The notes under the pieces were generated by a model. That model made no database searches and was not told the DNA's origin. It saw nothing but the letters and a program-made list of their open reading frames with translations. Positions 8,409 to 18,238 of a DNA stretch of 54,621 nucleotides are shown here, piece by piece. The position numbers and the translations under genes were made by a program. The stretch lies in contig VBMI01000091.1 of the NCBI GenBank assembly GCA_005878955.1, positions 1-54,621 of the forward strand, given 5' to 3'. Within the stretch, counting starts at the first letter, position 1. Each line of letters starts with the position of its first letter. This DNA is from Methanobacteriota archaeon. Lineage in GTDB: Archaea > Thermoplasmatota > Thermoplasmata > RBG-16-68-12.

Positions 8409-8740
8409 CGAGGTCGCTTCCGCTTCGCGCGCGCCTTCGCGTCGAGGTACCGTTCGAGCGCGTCCAGCGTCTCCGGCCAGAGGGCCTGGTACTTCGCGAC
8501 CCACTCATAGAGGTCCGCGAGCCCCTCCGGGTTCAGCGTGTAGATCCTCTGCTGCGCGTTCACTTCCACGTTCACGAGTCCCGACTCACGGAGCACCTTG
8601 AGGTGGCGCGACACCGCGGGCTGCGTGAGGTCCAGGAACTTCGCAGCAATATCGCCCGCCTTCCGGGCGCCGCCCGCGAGGAGGTCGAGGACCGCCCGGC
8701 GCGTCGGGTCCGAGATCGCGAAGAAGACGTCCGTCGTCAC
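8405..8740 (-). CDS. ArsR-family transcriptional regulator
   Basis: MTTDVFFAISDPTRRAVLDLLAGGARKAGDIAAKFLDLTQPAVSRHLKVLRESGLV. Confidence 0.9.
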   Translation of the reverse strand: MTTDVFFAISDPTRRAVLDLLAGGARKAGDIAAKFLDLTQPAVSRHLKVLRESGLVNVEVNAQQRIYTLNPEGLADLYEWVAKYQALWPETLDALERYLDAKARAKRKRPR

Positions 8741-8747
8741 GGCGCCC

Positions 8748-9167
8748 TCACCCGAACCTCTTCTCGAGCTCCGCGAAGAACGCCTTGCTGAGCCGCACGA
8801 ACTCGGCCTCGCTCAGCCGGACCTCGCCCCCCGCATGGAGCTTCAGCACGGACGTCTCGGGGGGGAGCTTCATTCCCGTGCTCGCAGACATCGGCCACCC
8901 GGGGAGCCTGTCGACCTGGAGCTTGCCCCGGTTGAGCAGGATCGAGTTGCACAGGATCCGGACCTCGTTCAGCGGGTTGCCGTCCTTGCCCTCGGTGCCG
9001 GTGAGCCGGTGCACGAACATGTAGTCCAGGAGGAGGACCTGGTCGTTGAAGAAGCGCGCCTCGAACTCCCTGGACGCTGTCTTCCCCACTTGGTCTCGGT
9101 AGGCCCGCAGGTCGGCCTCGACTCTCGCCCGACACGCCGTGATGTATTCCCTCGGGTACTTCTTCAT
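8748..9167 (-). CDS. Hypothetical protein, first gene of the ArsR/AHSA1 operon
   Basis: MKKYPREYITACRARVEADLRAYRDQV...; downstream of a candidate operator. Confidence 0.65.
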   Translation of the reverse strand: MKKYPREYITACRARVEADLRAYRDQVGKTASREFEARFFNDQVLLLDYMFVHRLTGTEGKDGNPLNEVRILCNSILLNRGKLQVDRLPGWPMSASTGMKLPPETSVLKLHAGGEVRLSEAEFVRLSKAFFAELEKRFG

Positions 9168-9196
9168 TCCGAGCACGGAATCATGCCTCGGCAGGA

Positions 9197-9218
9197 TAAA
9201 TAACACTCTCGTTATTTA
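9197..9218. promoter_or_regulatory. Candidate operator of the ArsR operon
   Basis: TAAATAAC-ACTCTC-GTTATTTA, perfect 8-bp inverted repeat 30 bp upstream of 9167. Confidence 0.5.
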
Positions 9219-9240
9219 ACCTTTGGCTGAACTGAGACTC

Positions 9241-9936
9241 CTAACGGCCGTTGGACACCTTGTACGTCCGGCTCTGCGGGCGGATCGCACGGCCCAACCA
9301 GTAGGAGATCAGCGGCAGGGTCCACAGATAAATCCGGGCCGGGACCCCGAGGACCGTCGCCTGCCAGAACACGGGCGCGACGGAAATCGCCATCAGCACC
9401 GAGAGGACGCCCATCCGGTTCCGGCCGTTGCGGAACAGTCTCGCCTCCTCTCGGGGAACCAACGCCCGCTTCTCCGTGCCGAGCACGTGCGCGAAGACTG
9501 CGAGGATCGCGAGGATTCCCGCCAGGTCAAGAGCAAACAGGCTGGAGGAATAGTCCCGGATCGCGGGGTTGTCCCCGAGCTCCACGTTGTTCAGTAAATA
9601 CGGAATGAGAGCGACGAGCAACAGCAAGGAGACGTTGAGGAACGTCACCCCCCTCGCGTCGACCGGGAGCACGGACATGTACGTCGTGTAGAGCAGCCAG
9701 GCCGTGATCAGGAAGACGAACGCGAACGAGAAGATGAGGATCCGACCGTTCATGTCCCCCGGTGTGGTCGCCGCGGCGGGGAGCAGCGCGATCGCGTCGA
9801 TCGCCAACGAGAGGCCGAAGATCAGGTCCGCGAGGGTTTCGATCCGGGGCCGGGGCCGTCGGGGGCTCCCGCCCTCGGATTGGCCGGAGTGGCCTCCGCT
9901 CTGCGGGAGTGGGGTGGACACGCCGGCGGTCGACAA
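9241..9936 (-). CDS. Membrane protein, possibly TMEM175-like
   Basis: RIETLADLIFGLSLAIDAIALL plus several TM segments. Confidence 0.55.
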   Translation of the reverse strand: MSTAGVSTPLPQSGGHSGQSEGGSPRRPRPRIETLADLIFGLSLAIDAIALLPAAATTPGDMNGRILIFSFAFVFLITAWLLYTTYMSVLPVDARGVTFLNVSLLLLVALIPYLLNNVELGDNPAIRDYSSSLFALDLAGILAILAVFAHVLGTEKRALVPREEARLFRNGRNRMGVLSVLMAISVAPVFWQATVLGVPARIYLWTLPLISYWLGRAIRPQSRTYKVSNGR

Positions 9937-10045
9937 GGGACGGCGCTATTTTACCCCATCCTAGCTGCAGCCGACCCGATCAGGACGTGGGGTGAGATTC
10001 GGAAGAAGGGTTCTTACCCCGCCATGCAGGTCTCCGCGACCTCGC

Positions 10046-10903
10046 ATGATCGTGGTGACGGGTGCGACCGGGCACATCGGGGGAGAACTCGTCCGATTGC
10101 TCTCGGACAAGGGCGTGACCTTGCGGGCGGTGACGCGAGACCCGCGCCGAACGCCACCTCTCCCGGGGGTCGCGTGGGTGCAGGCGGATCTCCGGGATGC
10201 CCGCTCGCTCCGGGACGTTTTCCTGGGGGCCGAGACGATGTTCCTTCTGACGTCGAACGCCGAGGACATGGGGACCCTCCAACGCAACGCGATCGAGGCC
10301 GCGGGATCCGCGGGCGTCGCGTACGTCGTGAAGGGGTCCGCCCTTGGAGCCTCCAGCCGTTCCAGATCGCCGATCGGGAGATCGCACCACGAGGTGGAAA
10401 CCGTCCTTCAGGGGTCCGGGATGGCATGGACGATCCTCCGGCCCCACGTCTTCATGCAGAACCTCCTCGACGCGGCTCCGACGATCGCCCGCGAGGGAAC
10501 CGTCCGGGCGGCGTCCGGGGACGGCAAGATCCCGTTCATCGACGCGAGGGACATCGCCGCGGTCGCGGCGGCGGTCCTCACCACTCCGGGGCATCAGAGC
10601 AGGAAGTACGTCCTCACGGGCCCGGAGGCGTTGAGCTACGGCGATGTCGCGCGGATCCTCTCGGAGGCGACCGGCAGGCGCGTGGAGTACGCCGCGGAGT
10701 CTGCGGAGGGAGCGGAGGCACGGCTCGTCGCGGAGGGCGCCAGCCGCTGGATGATCGAGAGCGCGCTCGCCCTTGCCGCGTATCAGCGCGAGGGAGGTCC
10801 CACCGCCGTCGTGTCTCCGGCCGTGAAGGAAATCCTGGGACGCCCGCCGCGATCCTTCCGCGAGTTCGTCCGCGACCACGTGTCCGCGTTCCGAGGTGCG
10901 TGA
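10046..10903 (+). CDS. NmrA-like NAD(P)-binding protein
   Basis: MIVVTGATGHIGGELVRLLSDKGVTLRAVTRDP. Confidence 0.85.
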   Translation: MIVVTGATGHIGGELVRLLSDKGVTLRAVTRDPRRTPPLPGVAWVQADLRDARSLRDVFLGAETMFLLTSNAEDMGTLQRNAIEAAGSAGVAYVVKGSALGASSRSRSPIGRSHHEVETVLQGSGMAWTILRPHVFMQNLLDAAPTIAREGTVRAASGDGKIPFIDARDIAAVAAAVLTTPGHQSRKYVLTGPEALSYGDVARILSEATGRRVEYAAESAEGAEARLVAEGASRWMIESALALAAYQREGGPTAVVSPAVKEILGRPPRSFREFVRDHVSAFRGA

Positions 10904-10923
10904 GGCGGGCGGCTCGAGAGCTC

Positions 10924-12624
10924 TCAGTACTTACGGGACCTCTTGCCACGCGTCTTCCGTGGCGGTCGCGGCGGGGCCGTGTGGATCAGGAAGTGGCGGG
11001 CGAGGGGCGGGTCCGGCCCGAGGTGGAACCGCTGGATCCGCTCCTCGACCCTCCGGTCGCTCACTGTGAACCGGTCGTGCTGCCGGAGGTGCTCCGTCCA
11101 GGACTCGACATCGAAGCTCTCCACGAGGACGCCGGGCTCCGCGGCGTCGTGCGCGAGGTCCCACCGCAGGGCGCCGTCCCGGAGGCGGATCCGACGCATC
11201 TCGTCCATCGCGAGGGCGAACTCCTCCGCCCGCGCGGGTTCGACACGGTATTCGACCGTGACCTTGGCGGGCGTCCGCTCGATATCTTCCACGGTGACCC
11301 CCTCTAGAATCGGCTGCGGCCAGTGGAGGGACGGGGTCAGGTCGAGACCCGCGCCCGCGGAGAGGCGGTAGCGGGTGACGACGGCCGTCCCAACGACGAG
11401 CAGCCCGGCCGCGAGCGCGAGGGAGATGGAGACCCCGAATAGACTCGCGAGCGCCCCCCACAGGAACGCCCCCGCGGCGTATCCGCCCTGGAAGACAAGA
11501 AGGTACACGGCGAGCGCGCGGGCGCGGACCCACCCGGGGACGACGGTCTGTGCGCCGATCCCGAGGGTGACGAGCACGGACATCCAGGCGAAGCCCGCGA
11601 GGAAGACCGCGACGGCGATTGGGGCGACGGTCCGCGAGGCGGCGAGGACGGCGAGCATGCCCGCGAACAGGACGGCGCCCGCCGCCGCGAGCTGGTCGAT
11701 CGGGACGCGCACGCGGAGGCGGGGCAGGGCGAGCGCGCCCGCGATCGCACCGACCCCGAGGCTCCCCAGGAGCAACCCGTACTGCGGCGCCTCCAGGCGC
11801 ATCTCGATCCGCGCGAGCACAGGAAGGAGGGCGAACAGGGCGCTGGCGGGGAGCGCGAACCCGAACACCCGCGCGAGGAGGACCCGCATCTCCGGGGCGT
11901 GGCGCACGTAGCGGACGCCGACTCGCATCGCCCCGACCACGTCCTCGGGGGGCAGGGTCCCGCCGGTCGCGGGGCGCTTCCACCGATACAGGACCACGAG
12001 GACCCCCGCGAAGGAGACCGCGTTCAGGGCGAAGGTCGCGGCGGGCCCTCCGAGGGCGACGAGGAGCCCGCCGAGGGCGGGGCCCACGGCCCGGGCGACG
12101 TTGATCGAGATGCCGGTCAGGGTGACCGCGCTCGGCAGCCGGGACGGGCCCACGAGCTCCGGGAGGATCGCGTTGAACGCCGGAGCCGTGAAGGCGGTCC
12201 CCATCGAGATCATCACGATCAACAGGAGGAGGATTGCGGGGGACATCGCCCCCGCCAGGGCCATCGCGAGCATCACGACCGCGATGCCGAACTCCCAGCC
12301 CTGGGCCGCGAGGAGGAAGAGCCGCCGGTCGACGACGTCCGCGAACGCCCCCGCGGGGATCGCGAACGCGAACACGGGGAACGTCGTCGCCGTCTCGACG
12401 AGGGCGATGAGCAGCGGCGAGATCGTGAGGGACGTCATCAGCCACACCTCGCCGACGTCCTGGACCCACGTCCCCACGTTCGACACCGTGGCGGCGACCC
12501 ATAGCGCGAGGAACACGCGGACCTCGAGCGCGGCCCACGGCGACGCCGAGGGGGGGCGGCCGGGGACCGGCTCCTCGGGGAGCGACCCGCGGGGGCCCCT
12601 GCGCCCTCCGTCCTTCCGTGCCAT
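10924..12624 (-). CDS. MFS transporter (MFS_3 type)
   Basis: MARKDGGRRGPRG...FLALWVAATVSNVGTWVQDVGEVWLMTSLTISPLLIALVETATTFPVF; C-terminal monooxygenase-like extension typical of this type. Confidence 0.85.
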   Translation of the reverse strand: MARKDGGRRGPRGSLPEEPVPGRPPSASPWAALEVRVFLALWVAATVSNVGTWVQDVGEVWLMTSLTISPLLIALVETATTFPVFAFAIPAGAFADVVDRRLFLLAAQGWEFGIAVVMLAMALAGAMSPAILLLLIVMISMGTAFTAPAFNAILPELVGPSRLPSAVTLTGISINVARAVGPALGGLLVALGGPAATFALNAVSFAGVLVVLYRWKRPATGGTLPPEDVVGAMRVGVRYVRHAPEMRVLLARVFGFALPASALFALLPVLARIEMRLEAPQYGLLLGSLGVGAIAGALALPRLRVRVPIDQLAAAGAVLFAGMLAVLAASRTVAPIAVAVFLAGFAWMSVLVTLGIGAQTVVPGWVRARALAVYLLVFQGGYAAGAFLWGALASLFGVSISLALAAGLLVVGTAVVTRYRLSAGAGLDLTPSLHWPQPILEGVTVEDIERTPAKVTVEYRVEPARAEEFALAMDEMRRIRLRDGALRWDLAHDAAEPGVLVESFDVESWTEHLRQHDRFTVSDRRVEERIQRFHLGPDPPLARHFLIHTAPPRPPRKTRGKRSRKY

Positions 12625-12638
12625 GGTGCGGACCTCTC

Positions 12639-13847
12639 CTAGATTTTCAGCGCGAGCGCGACGATGCGGGAGATCAGGATCGCGGTGACGGACAGCGCGA
12701 TGACGGACAGCTTCCCGAGGATCCTCAGGTCGAACGGCCAGAGGGCCATCGAGGCGACCTTCCGGTCCATCATGTCCAGATGGAACAGGTGGCCGATGTC
12801 CTTCGGCAGGCTCGCCGGGGCGGGCTCTTGGAAGACGGGGGCGAGCTTCTCCTTCAGACGGCCCGCCTCGAGGGCCTTCTCCCGGACCATGCGATGATGG
12901 AGCCGGCGGAGGGGCACGAAGAACAGGAGGAGGCCCAGGGCGATCAGGCCGGACAGGAATCCCCCCACTCCGACGATGTCCCCGGGGGTCGGGGCCGACG
13001 GCGCGGCGGCGAGGATGAGGAGGAAGAGCGCGATGAAGGCGAAGTACGCGCTTGCGAGGGAGAGGGCCAGGGAACCGACGGGCTTCAGCCCGAGGAACGC
13101 GTCTTCGAAGTACGGCCGGAGCACGAGCGGCACCGCGCCGAGCCGGTGGATCCCCCGGGAGATGCTCCAGTACGTCCAGACGACGGACGACAGGCCCAGC
13201 GTGGCGACCGCGTAGGACACCAGGTCGTAGACGCCCGCGACGAGCTCGAGGGGGGTCCCCGGTCCGCCGTTGAGCCCGATCGACGACGGACCGGTCCCGA
13301 GAAGTGCGGGCGCGCTGAGGGCGACCAGGAGGGTCACGAAGAACAGCAGCCAGACCATAAGCTGAGGGCGGACCGCCGCGACGCCCGCGAACACCTTGCG
13401 GTAGCCGTCGTGTCCGTCGGGGAGGAGCGACGAGAGGGAGTCCCCCGCCTGGACGAGCTTCGCCCGCATGTGGCGGGGCGCGTAGAACGCGTACGCGACG
13501 AGGACGGCAGTCAGCACGCTGCCGAGGTCGAGCGTGGCCGATGCGGCCCGGGAAGGGTCCCCACTCGCCGCGTACGTCGTCAGCCACACATCGAAGACGC
13601 CGAACAGGACGAGTCCGACGACCACGCAACCCAGCGCGTAGGGGAGGCGAAACGCGAGGATCAGCCGTTCCGCCAGCGTGGGGGATTCGGGGCCCGGGAC
13701 CGACGAAGCGGAGGGAGTGCCCTCGCCGACCCGCGGGGACGGCACCTCCTCGCCCATGCGTCGGCCCATCCGGCCCCGTGGAATGAAGGTATCGAATCCG
13801 AGGGGCGCGAGGTCCTCCGGTTCCGCCCGCGGAGTCGTTTCGCCCAC
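12639..13847 (-). CDS. Multi-pass membrane protein
   Basis: Long ORF with multiple hydrophobic helices. Confidence 0.6.
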   Translation of the reverse strand: MGETTPRAEPEDLAPLGFDTFIPRGRMGRRMGEEVPSPRVGEGTPSASSVPGPESPTLAERLILAFRLPYALGCVVVGLVLFGVFDVWLTTYAASGDPSRAASATLDLGSVLTAVLVAYAFYAPRHMRAKLVQAGDSLSSLLPDGHDGYRKVFAGVAAVRPQLMVWLLFFVTLLVALSAPALLGTGPSSIGLNGGPGTPLELVAGVYDLVSYAVATLGLSSVVWTYWSISRGIHRLGAVPLVLRPYFEDAFLGLKPVGSLALSLASAYFAFIALFLLILAAAPSAPTPGDIVGVGGFLSGLIALGLLLFFVPLRRLHHRMVREKALEAGRLKEKLAPVFQEPAPASLPKDIGHLFHLDMMDRKVASMALWPFDLRILGKLSVIALSVTAILISRIVALALKI

Positions 13848-13901
13848 CTCCCGCCGCGAGGCTTAAGACGCCCCAGCCGTTCCCGACTCGGGGAGTGTTC
13901 C

Positions 13902-14447
13902 ATGGCGCGAAAAGTGAAGCGAAACAAGGCGACGACGCGGAAGGCATCGACGGGCTCGAGCGGGATCCCCGCGGGCCTCCGGACGGTGACCCCGTACCTG
14001 GCCATCCACGGTGCGGGCCAGGCGATCGACTGGTACAAGAAGGCGTTCGGCGCGAAGGAGATCTCTCGGGCGCCCGGACCCGGCGGCACGATCATGAACG
14101 CCGTGATCAAGATCGGCGACTCGATCGTGATGATGTCCGACGAGTTCCCGGGGGCGGACGTGAAGTCCCCGAGTTCGTTGGGGACGAGCACCGTGTCCCT
14201 CCACATCTACACGAAGGGCGTCGACAAGCTCTGGGACCGGGCGGTCGCCGCGGGCGCGAGGGTCACGATGCCCCTGGAGAACCAGTTCTGGGGGGAGCGG
14301 TACGGGCAGATCGCGGACCCGTTCGGCCACCGGTGGGCCCTCGGGCAGCAGGTCAAGATGAGCAAGCAGGAGAGGGAGACGAAGCGGCAGGCCGCGATGG
14401 CGGTGTTCGAGAAGGGGGAGCACCCCGGGTACGAGTCCCAGTCCTGA
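13902..14447 (+). CDS. VOC family (PhnB-like) protein
   Basis: TVTPYLAIHGAGQAIDWYKKAFGAKEISR...ERYGQIADPFGHRWALG. Confidence 0.85.
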   Translation: MARKVKRNKATTRKASTGSSGIPAGLRTVTPYLAIHGAGQAIDWYKKAFGAKEISRAPGPGGTIMNAVIKIGDSIVMMSDEFPGADVKSPSSLGTSTVSLHIYTKGVDKLWDRAVAAGARVTMPLENQFWGERYGQIADPFGHRWALGQQVKMSKQERETKRQAAMAVFEKGEHPGYESQS

Positions 14448-14453
14448 GACACC

Positions 14454-14828
14454 TCATCCGAAGACGTCCGGCCGGACGTTCTCGAAGATCGCGAACCGGT
14501 TCCCGCTCGGGTCCTCGAAGGCATAACAGGGGCCGTTCGGGATCTCGAGCAGCCCTCCGTCCGGCTTCCATCCCCTCTTCCGGAGGGACTTCGCGGTTCC
14601 CTCGAGGTCTTCGACGGCGTACACGGGCATGCAGGTCCCCGCCGGTCGGTGGTCGGCGAGGAGCAGCAGCGGGCCCTCCGACATCCGGAACGCCGCGACG
14701 TGCGCACCGAAGCCGGTCTTGTTCCAGAGGAGGTCGGCCTTGAGGACGTCGCGGTAATACCCAAGGTCGCGTTTGAAGTCGGAGCTGCCGACGTACAGGA
14801 ATTCGAGGGACCGGAACGGGACATTCAT
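14454..14828 (-). CDS. VOC family (glyoxalase-like) protein
   Basis: LEFLYVGSSDFKRDLGYYRDVLKADLLW...AFEDPSGNRFAIFEN. Confidence 0.8.
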   Translation of the reverse strand: MNVPFRSLEFLYVGSSDFKRDLGYYRDVLKADLLWNKTGFGAHVAAFRMSEGPLLLLADHRPAGTCMPVYAVEDLEGTAKSLRKRGWKPDGGLLEIPNGPCYAFEDPSGNRFAIFENVRPDVFG

Positions 14829-14949
14829 GGAAAGGGAATCCTGCTCGGGCGTTTCCACTTTCCCGTAGACCTTCCGGAGGGCGGGCGAACTCGGACGCGA
14901 TAATCTTTCCGTGGGCTTTATCCCGCCCGTCGCGAACGTCGGGTTGCCC

Positions 14950-15963
14950 ATGCTCCCTCCGGGCCCCAAGCCCCCTCCGTCGAACCGTCGCCTCGTCCTC
15001 TACCTCGTCCTCCTCGCGGCGGTCCTCCCAGAGGCAATCACGGGGTCCACGCCCCCCGCGGGCTGGCTGAACCCGTTCCTCGTCGGCCTTCTTCTCTGGC
15101 TGTACGGCTCCGGCGTCCTCGTGTGCCGCGAGCTCGCGGTCCGCTGGAAGGCGGGCTGGCCCGGGATCCTCCTCCTCGGCGCGGCGTACGGGATCATCGA
15201 GGAGGGCCTCACCGTGAAGACGATGTTCGACCCGTCGATGCCGATGCTCGGGGACCTCGGCTGGTACGGCCGCTTCGCGGGGGTGAACTGGGTCTGGACG
15301 GTCTGGCTGATGATCTTCCACGCCGCGTTTAGCATCGCATTCCCGATCTTCCTCATCGAATGGCGGTGGCCCCACGTCCGCGGTCGGCCGCTCCTCCCGG
15401 ACTGGGGCCTCCACATCGCGATGTTCCTCCTGGCGGGCGTCGCGGTCTTCGGATACACCGCCTTCACGCCCTACCGCGCGGGCGTGCCGGAGCTCGCGTG
15501 GGCGCTCCTCACGATCGCGGCCCTCGGATGGGCGGCGCACCGGGGCTGGGGCGCGCGGCTATGGCGGGCGCTGCCCGAGGGACGCCTCCCGAGGAAATGG
15601 GCGTTCGCCGCGGCGGGGTTCGCGTTCTTCGGCCTCTCCTTCCTCGTCTACGCCGGGGGCCCGGCGCTGGGTGGCACGCCCGCCGTGACCCTGCTCGAGG
15701 GCCTGGTGCTCCTGCTCCCCGCGCTTCTTCTCCTCCGCAGAGCCTCGCTGCGGCCGGACGGGGGGCGCCACATCTACGCGTTCGTGGCGGGGTCGATCGG
15801 GCTCTTCGCGGTCTTCGACTTCATCCTAGAGGCTGCGGGCCATACCGCCAGCTCGATCGTCGGTCTCGGGTTCATCCTGCTCGTCGTGTGGCTGTACCGG
15901 AGCCACGGGCCCGCCCCCGCCGCCGCTCCGATCCCGCAGGCGGTCCAGACCCCGCGGTCCTAA
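14950..15963 (+). CDS. Multi-pass membrane protein with an EE motif in a helix
   Basis: Multiple TM segments, GIIEEGLTVK; family uncertain. Confidence 0.6.
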   Translation: MLPPGPKPPPSNRRLVLYLVLLAAVLPEAITGSTPPAGWLNPFLVGLLLWLYGSGVLVCRELAVRWKAGWPGILLLGAAYGIIEEGLTVKTMFDPSMPMLGDLGWYGRFAGVNWVWTVWLMIFHAAFSIAFPIFLIEWRWPHVRGRPLLPDWGLHIAMFLLAGVAVFGYTAFTPYRAGVPELAWALLTIAALGWAAHRGWGARLWRALPEGRLPRKWAFAAAGFAFFGLSFLVYAGGPALGGTPAVTLLEGLVLLLPALLLLRRASLRPDGGRHIYAFVAGSIGLFAVFDFILEAAGHTASSIVGLGFILLVVWLYRSHGPAPAAAPIPQAVQTPRS

Positions 15964-16024
15964 TCCACGTGGAAAAGGAGAGGGTGGCGGGCGTCGTTTG
16001 CCCGTCACCGTTCGTCCGAAGCGC

Positions 16025-16444
16025 CTACTTGTACTTCTTCAGGTTCGCGTTGTCTTCCTCGAAGGCCTGGGCGAAGTACGCGAGCACGCCCTTCCGGAGC
16101 GCACCCTCGTCCATTCCCGGGGCGACGAATTCCCCGTCGACGTCCACCCTCGTCTTGTTCCCCTGGGCCGTGTACGTGTGGGTGTGCTTCGAACCCTTCA
16201 TCGCACCCGACAGGTACTCGAGGGAGAAGCCCTTCGGCGGGTTCACCGTCATCAGGAACTTCTCCGTGTCGAAGCCGCCCTGGGCGTTCCTTGTCTTCGC
16301 CATGACCGTCTGCGCGTTCCCCTTCTGTTCCAGCACTTTCGTGACCTGGAACGACGTGTGGTTGTGCGCGGCGTTGTCGTTGAAGTATTTCCACAGCTTG
16401 TCGATCGGCGCGTCGAAGACTCCGTCGTCCTTAACGTGTACCAA
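16025..16444 (-). CDS. SRPBCC family protein
   Basis: VHVKDDGVFDAPIDKLWKYFNDNAAHNHTSFQ...EDNANLKKYK; probable TTG start. Confidence 0.7.
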   Translation of the reverse strand: MVHVKDDGVFDAPIDKLWKYFNDNAAHNHTSFQVTKVLEQKGNAQTVMAKTRNAQGGFDTEKFLMTVNPPKGFSLEYLSGAMKGSKHTHTYTAQGNKTRVDVDGEFVAPGMDEGALRKGVLAYFAQAFEEDNANLKKYK

Positions 16445-16602
16445 ACAGGTTGCCCCCGGCGCGGCATGGCCCCGCGGCGTAGATAAGGATGCCGCGTCCG
16501 CGGCTTGGATAACGCCCACATATGGACAGTTTCCACCGGAAAGCGGGCCATCCTCCCGCAGCCCTGCCGACGCCAAGGGTACGGGTTGAATCGCCGTCGG
16601 AC

Positions 16603-17931
16603 CTACGGGGTCTCGGTCTTCGCCGCCGCGCCGTCGTGGTCCGGCAGGATCGTCTCCGCGTCCCGCACGGCGCGGACCGTGTAGCCAAGGACGCCCACAA
16701 TCGCCCCGCACAGGCCGAACAGGACGAGCATCAGGGCCATCCCCGCACCCGGGCCCGTGCCGACGAGGGGGCCGAAGACCAGGACGCCCGCGCCCCCGTC
16801 CCGCATCGCGGGCTCGAACACGCGGTCGGCGAGGGGGCCCGCGAGGGCGAACGCCACGGGCGAGGTGATCTGCGCGATCAGGCGGCGGGCCGCGAACACC
16901 TTCCCCTGGACGTCGGGCGCGACCTTCGCCTGCCAGATCGCCTGGTTGGATCCGTTGATGAACGGGAGGAGGAACGAGGAGAAGAACGCGGCGACGGCCC
17001 AGACCGGGAGGCCCCGCCCGAGCCCCATGAGGAAGGGCCCGAGGATCCCGGCGACCGCCATCCCTCCGAGCACCCCGTGGACCCTCCTCTTCGGCCCGCC
17101 CCAGACGCTGAGCCCGATGCCCCCGGCGACCCCGCCGACCGCCGCGGCGGAGTTCACGGCGCCGAGGGTCAGCGGATCGTTCCCGGTGCGGGCGAGGAGC
17201 ATCGGCGCGAGGACCGCGAACCCGAGGGGGAACAGGAGGTTCACGAGGAAGAACACGAGCTGGAGCCCGAGGAGGCTCCGGCGGGCGGCGATGTACCGGA
17301 AGCCGTACGCGCTCTCCGCGAGCAGGCTCCCTCGCGCCTTCTTCCCGGTCTCCGACACGGCGGGTTGCGGGATGTGGATCGCGAGCAGGATCGCGATCGC
17401 CGAGAGGAACGTGACGATGTCGATCGCCATGACGACCTTGAGACCCGCGGTGAAGCCGAAGAGCCCGAGGAGCGTCGCCGCGAACACCGGCGCGAAGACC
17501 CCGCTGACCGACTGGGCCGCGGAGAGCATCCCGCTCGCCCGCCCGTACTGGGCCTTCGGGATCATCGTGGAGACCGCGGCGGAGTACGCGGGCCACTGGA
17601 ACGCGTCGAACACGCCGGACACGGCGCCCGCGACGTACCAGTGCCACACCTGCAGGGCCCCCGGTAGGAAGAGGAGCAGGAGGACGACCGTCGCGATCCC
17701 CGCCGCGAGGTCGCTGAGCATCATCGTCAGCTTGCGGTTCCAGCGGTCCACGAGGGCGCCCGCGAGCGGGCTGAACAGGACCGTGGGGGCGAAGCGGAAG
17801 AGGGCGGCGAGGGTGAGGGTCGTCGCCTCGCCCGTCTGGAGGTACGCCCAGATCACGAGGGCGAAGCCCGTCATCCCCGTGCCGAGGAGGGAGAACGTCT
17901 GGCCCACGCAGACGAGGGTGAACGCCCGCAT
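16603..17931 (-). CDS. MFS transporter
   Basis: FTLVCVGQTFSLLGTGMTGFALVIWAYLQTGEATTLTLAALFRFAPTVLFSPLAGALVDRWNRK. Confidence 0.85.
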   Translation of the reverse strand: MRAFTLVCVGQTFSLLGTGMTGFALVIWAYLQTGEATTLTLAALFRFAPTVLFSPLAGALVDRWNRKLTMMLSDLAAGIATVVLLLLFLPGALQVWHWYVAGAVSGVFDAFQWPAYSAAVSTMIPKAQYGRASGMLSAAQSVSGVFAPVFAATLLGLFGFTAGLKVVMAIDIVTFLSAIAILLAIHIPQPAVSETGKKARGSLLAESAYGFRYIAARRSLLGLQLVFFLVNLLFPLGFAVLAPMLLARTGNDPLTLGAVNSAAAVGGVAGGIGLSVWGGPKRRVHGVLGGMAVAGILGPFLMGLGRGLPVWAVAAFFSSFLLPFINGSNQAIWQAKVAPDVQGKVFAARRLIAQITSPVAFALAGPLADRVFEPAMRDGGAGVLVFGPLVGTGPGAGMALMLVLFGLCGAIVGVLGYTVRAVRDAETILPDHDGAAAKTETP

Positions 17932-18009
17932 CCCGCCGGCGCGGGGCGCGGGCGCAGTCGAGGGCTCCGCGGGTGCGCTCAGGCTCGGGACCTCCGTCGC
18001 GAGGGCCCC

Positions 18010-18099
18010 TCACCGGAGGAGCGTGGCGAGGTTGGGCCGTACCTGCGGCTCGAGGTAGATCGTCGTCGTGTCCTTGCGGACCGGTTTGCTGCGGGACAT
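18010..18099 (-). CDS. 29-aa microprotein, paralogue of 36218..36310
   Basis: MSRSKPVRKDTTTIYLEPQVRPNLATLLR*; TATA-like TAAATAT about 22-28 nt upstream. Confidence 0.6.
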   Translation of the reverse strand: MSRSKPVRKDTTTIYLEPQVRPNLATLLR

Positions 18100-18238
18100 G
18101 AGACCGCCCACCGCCGCGGGGATATTTAGCCGAGAGCCAAGGGGTGCGGCGAAAGTGTCCACCGCTCGGAGGACACGCGCAACCTGCGGGTTGAGAAAGG
18201 CGAGGGCCCCGGTCGCAAGGGGGAAGAGGCATTCCGGC

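Noticed and set aside
10924-11330. C-terminal monooxygenase-like extension of the MFS transporter as a novel fusion
   Set aside because: This tail (MDEMRRIRLRDGALRWDL...ESWTEHLRQHDRFTVSDRRVEERI) is typical of known MFS_3 family proteins.
10924-17931. Multiple MFS and VOC genes as a drug-resistance island
   Set aside because: Ordinary transporters and VOC proteins with no mobility signature or resistance-specific motif.
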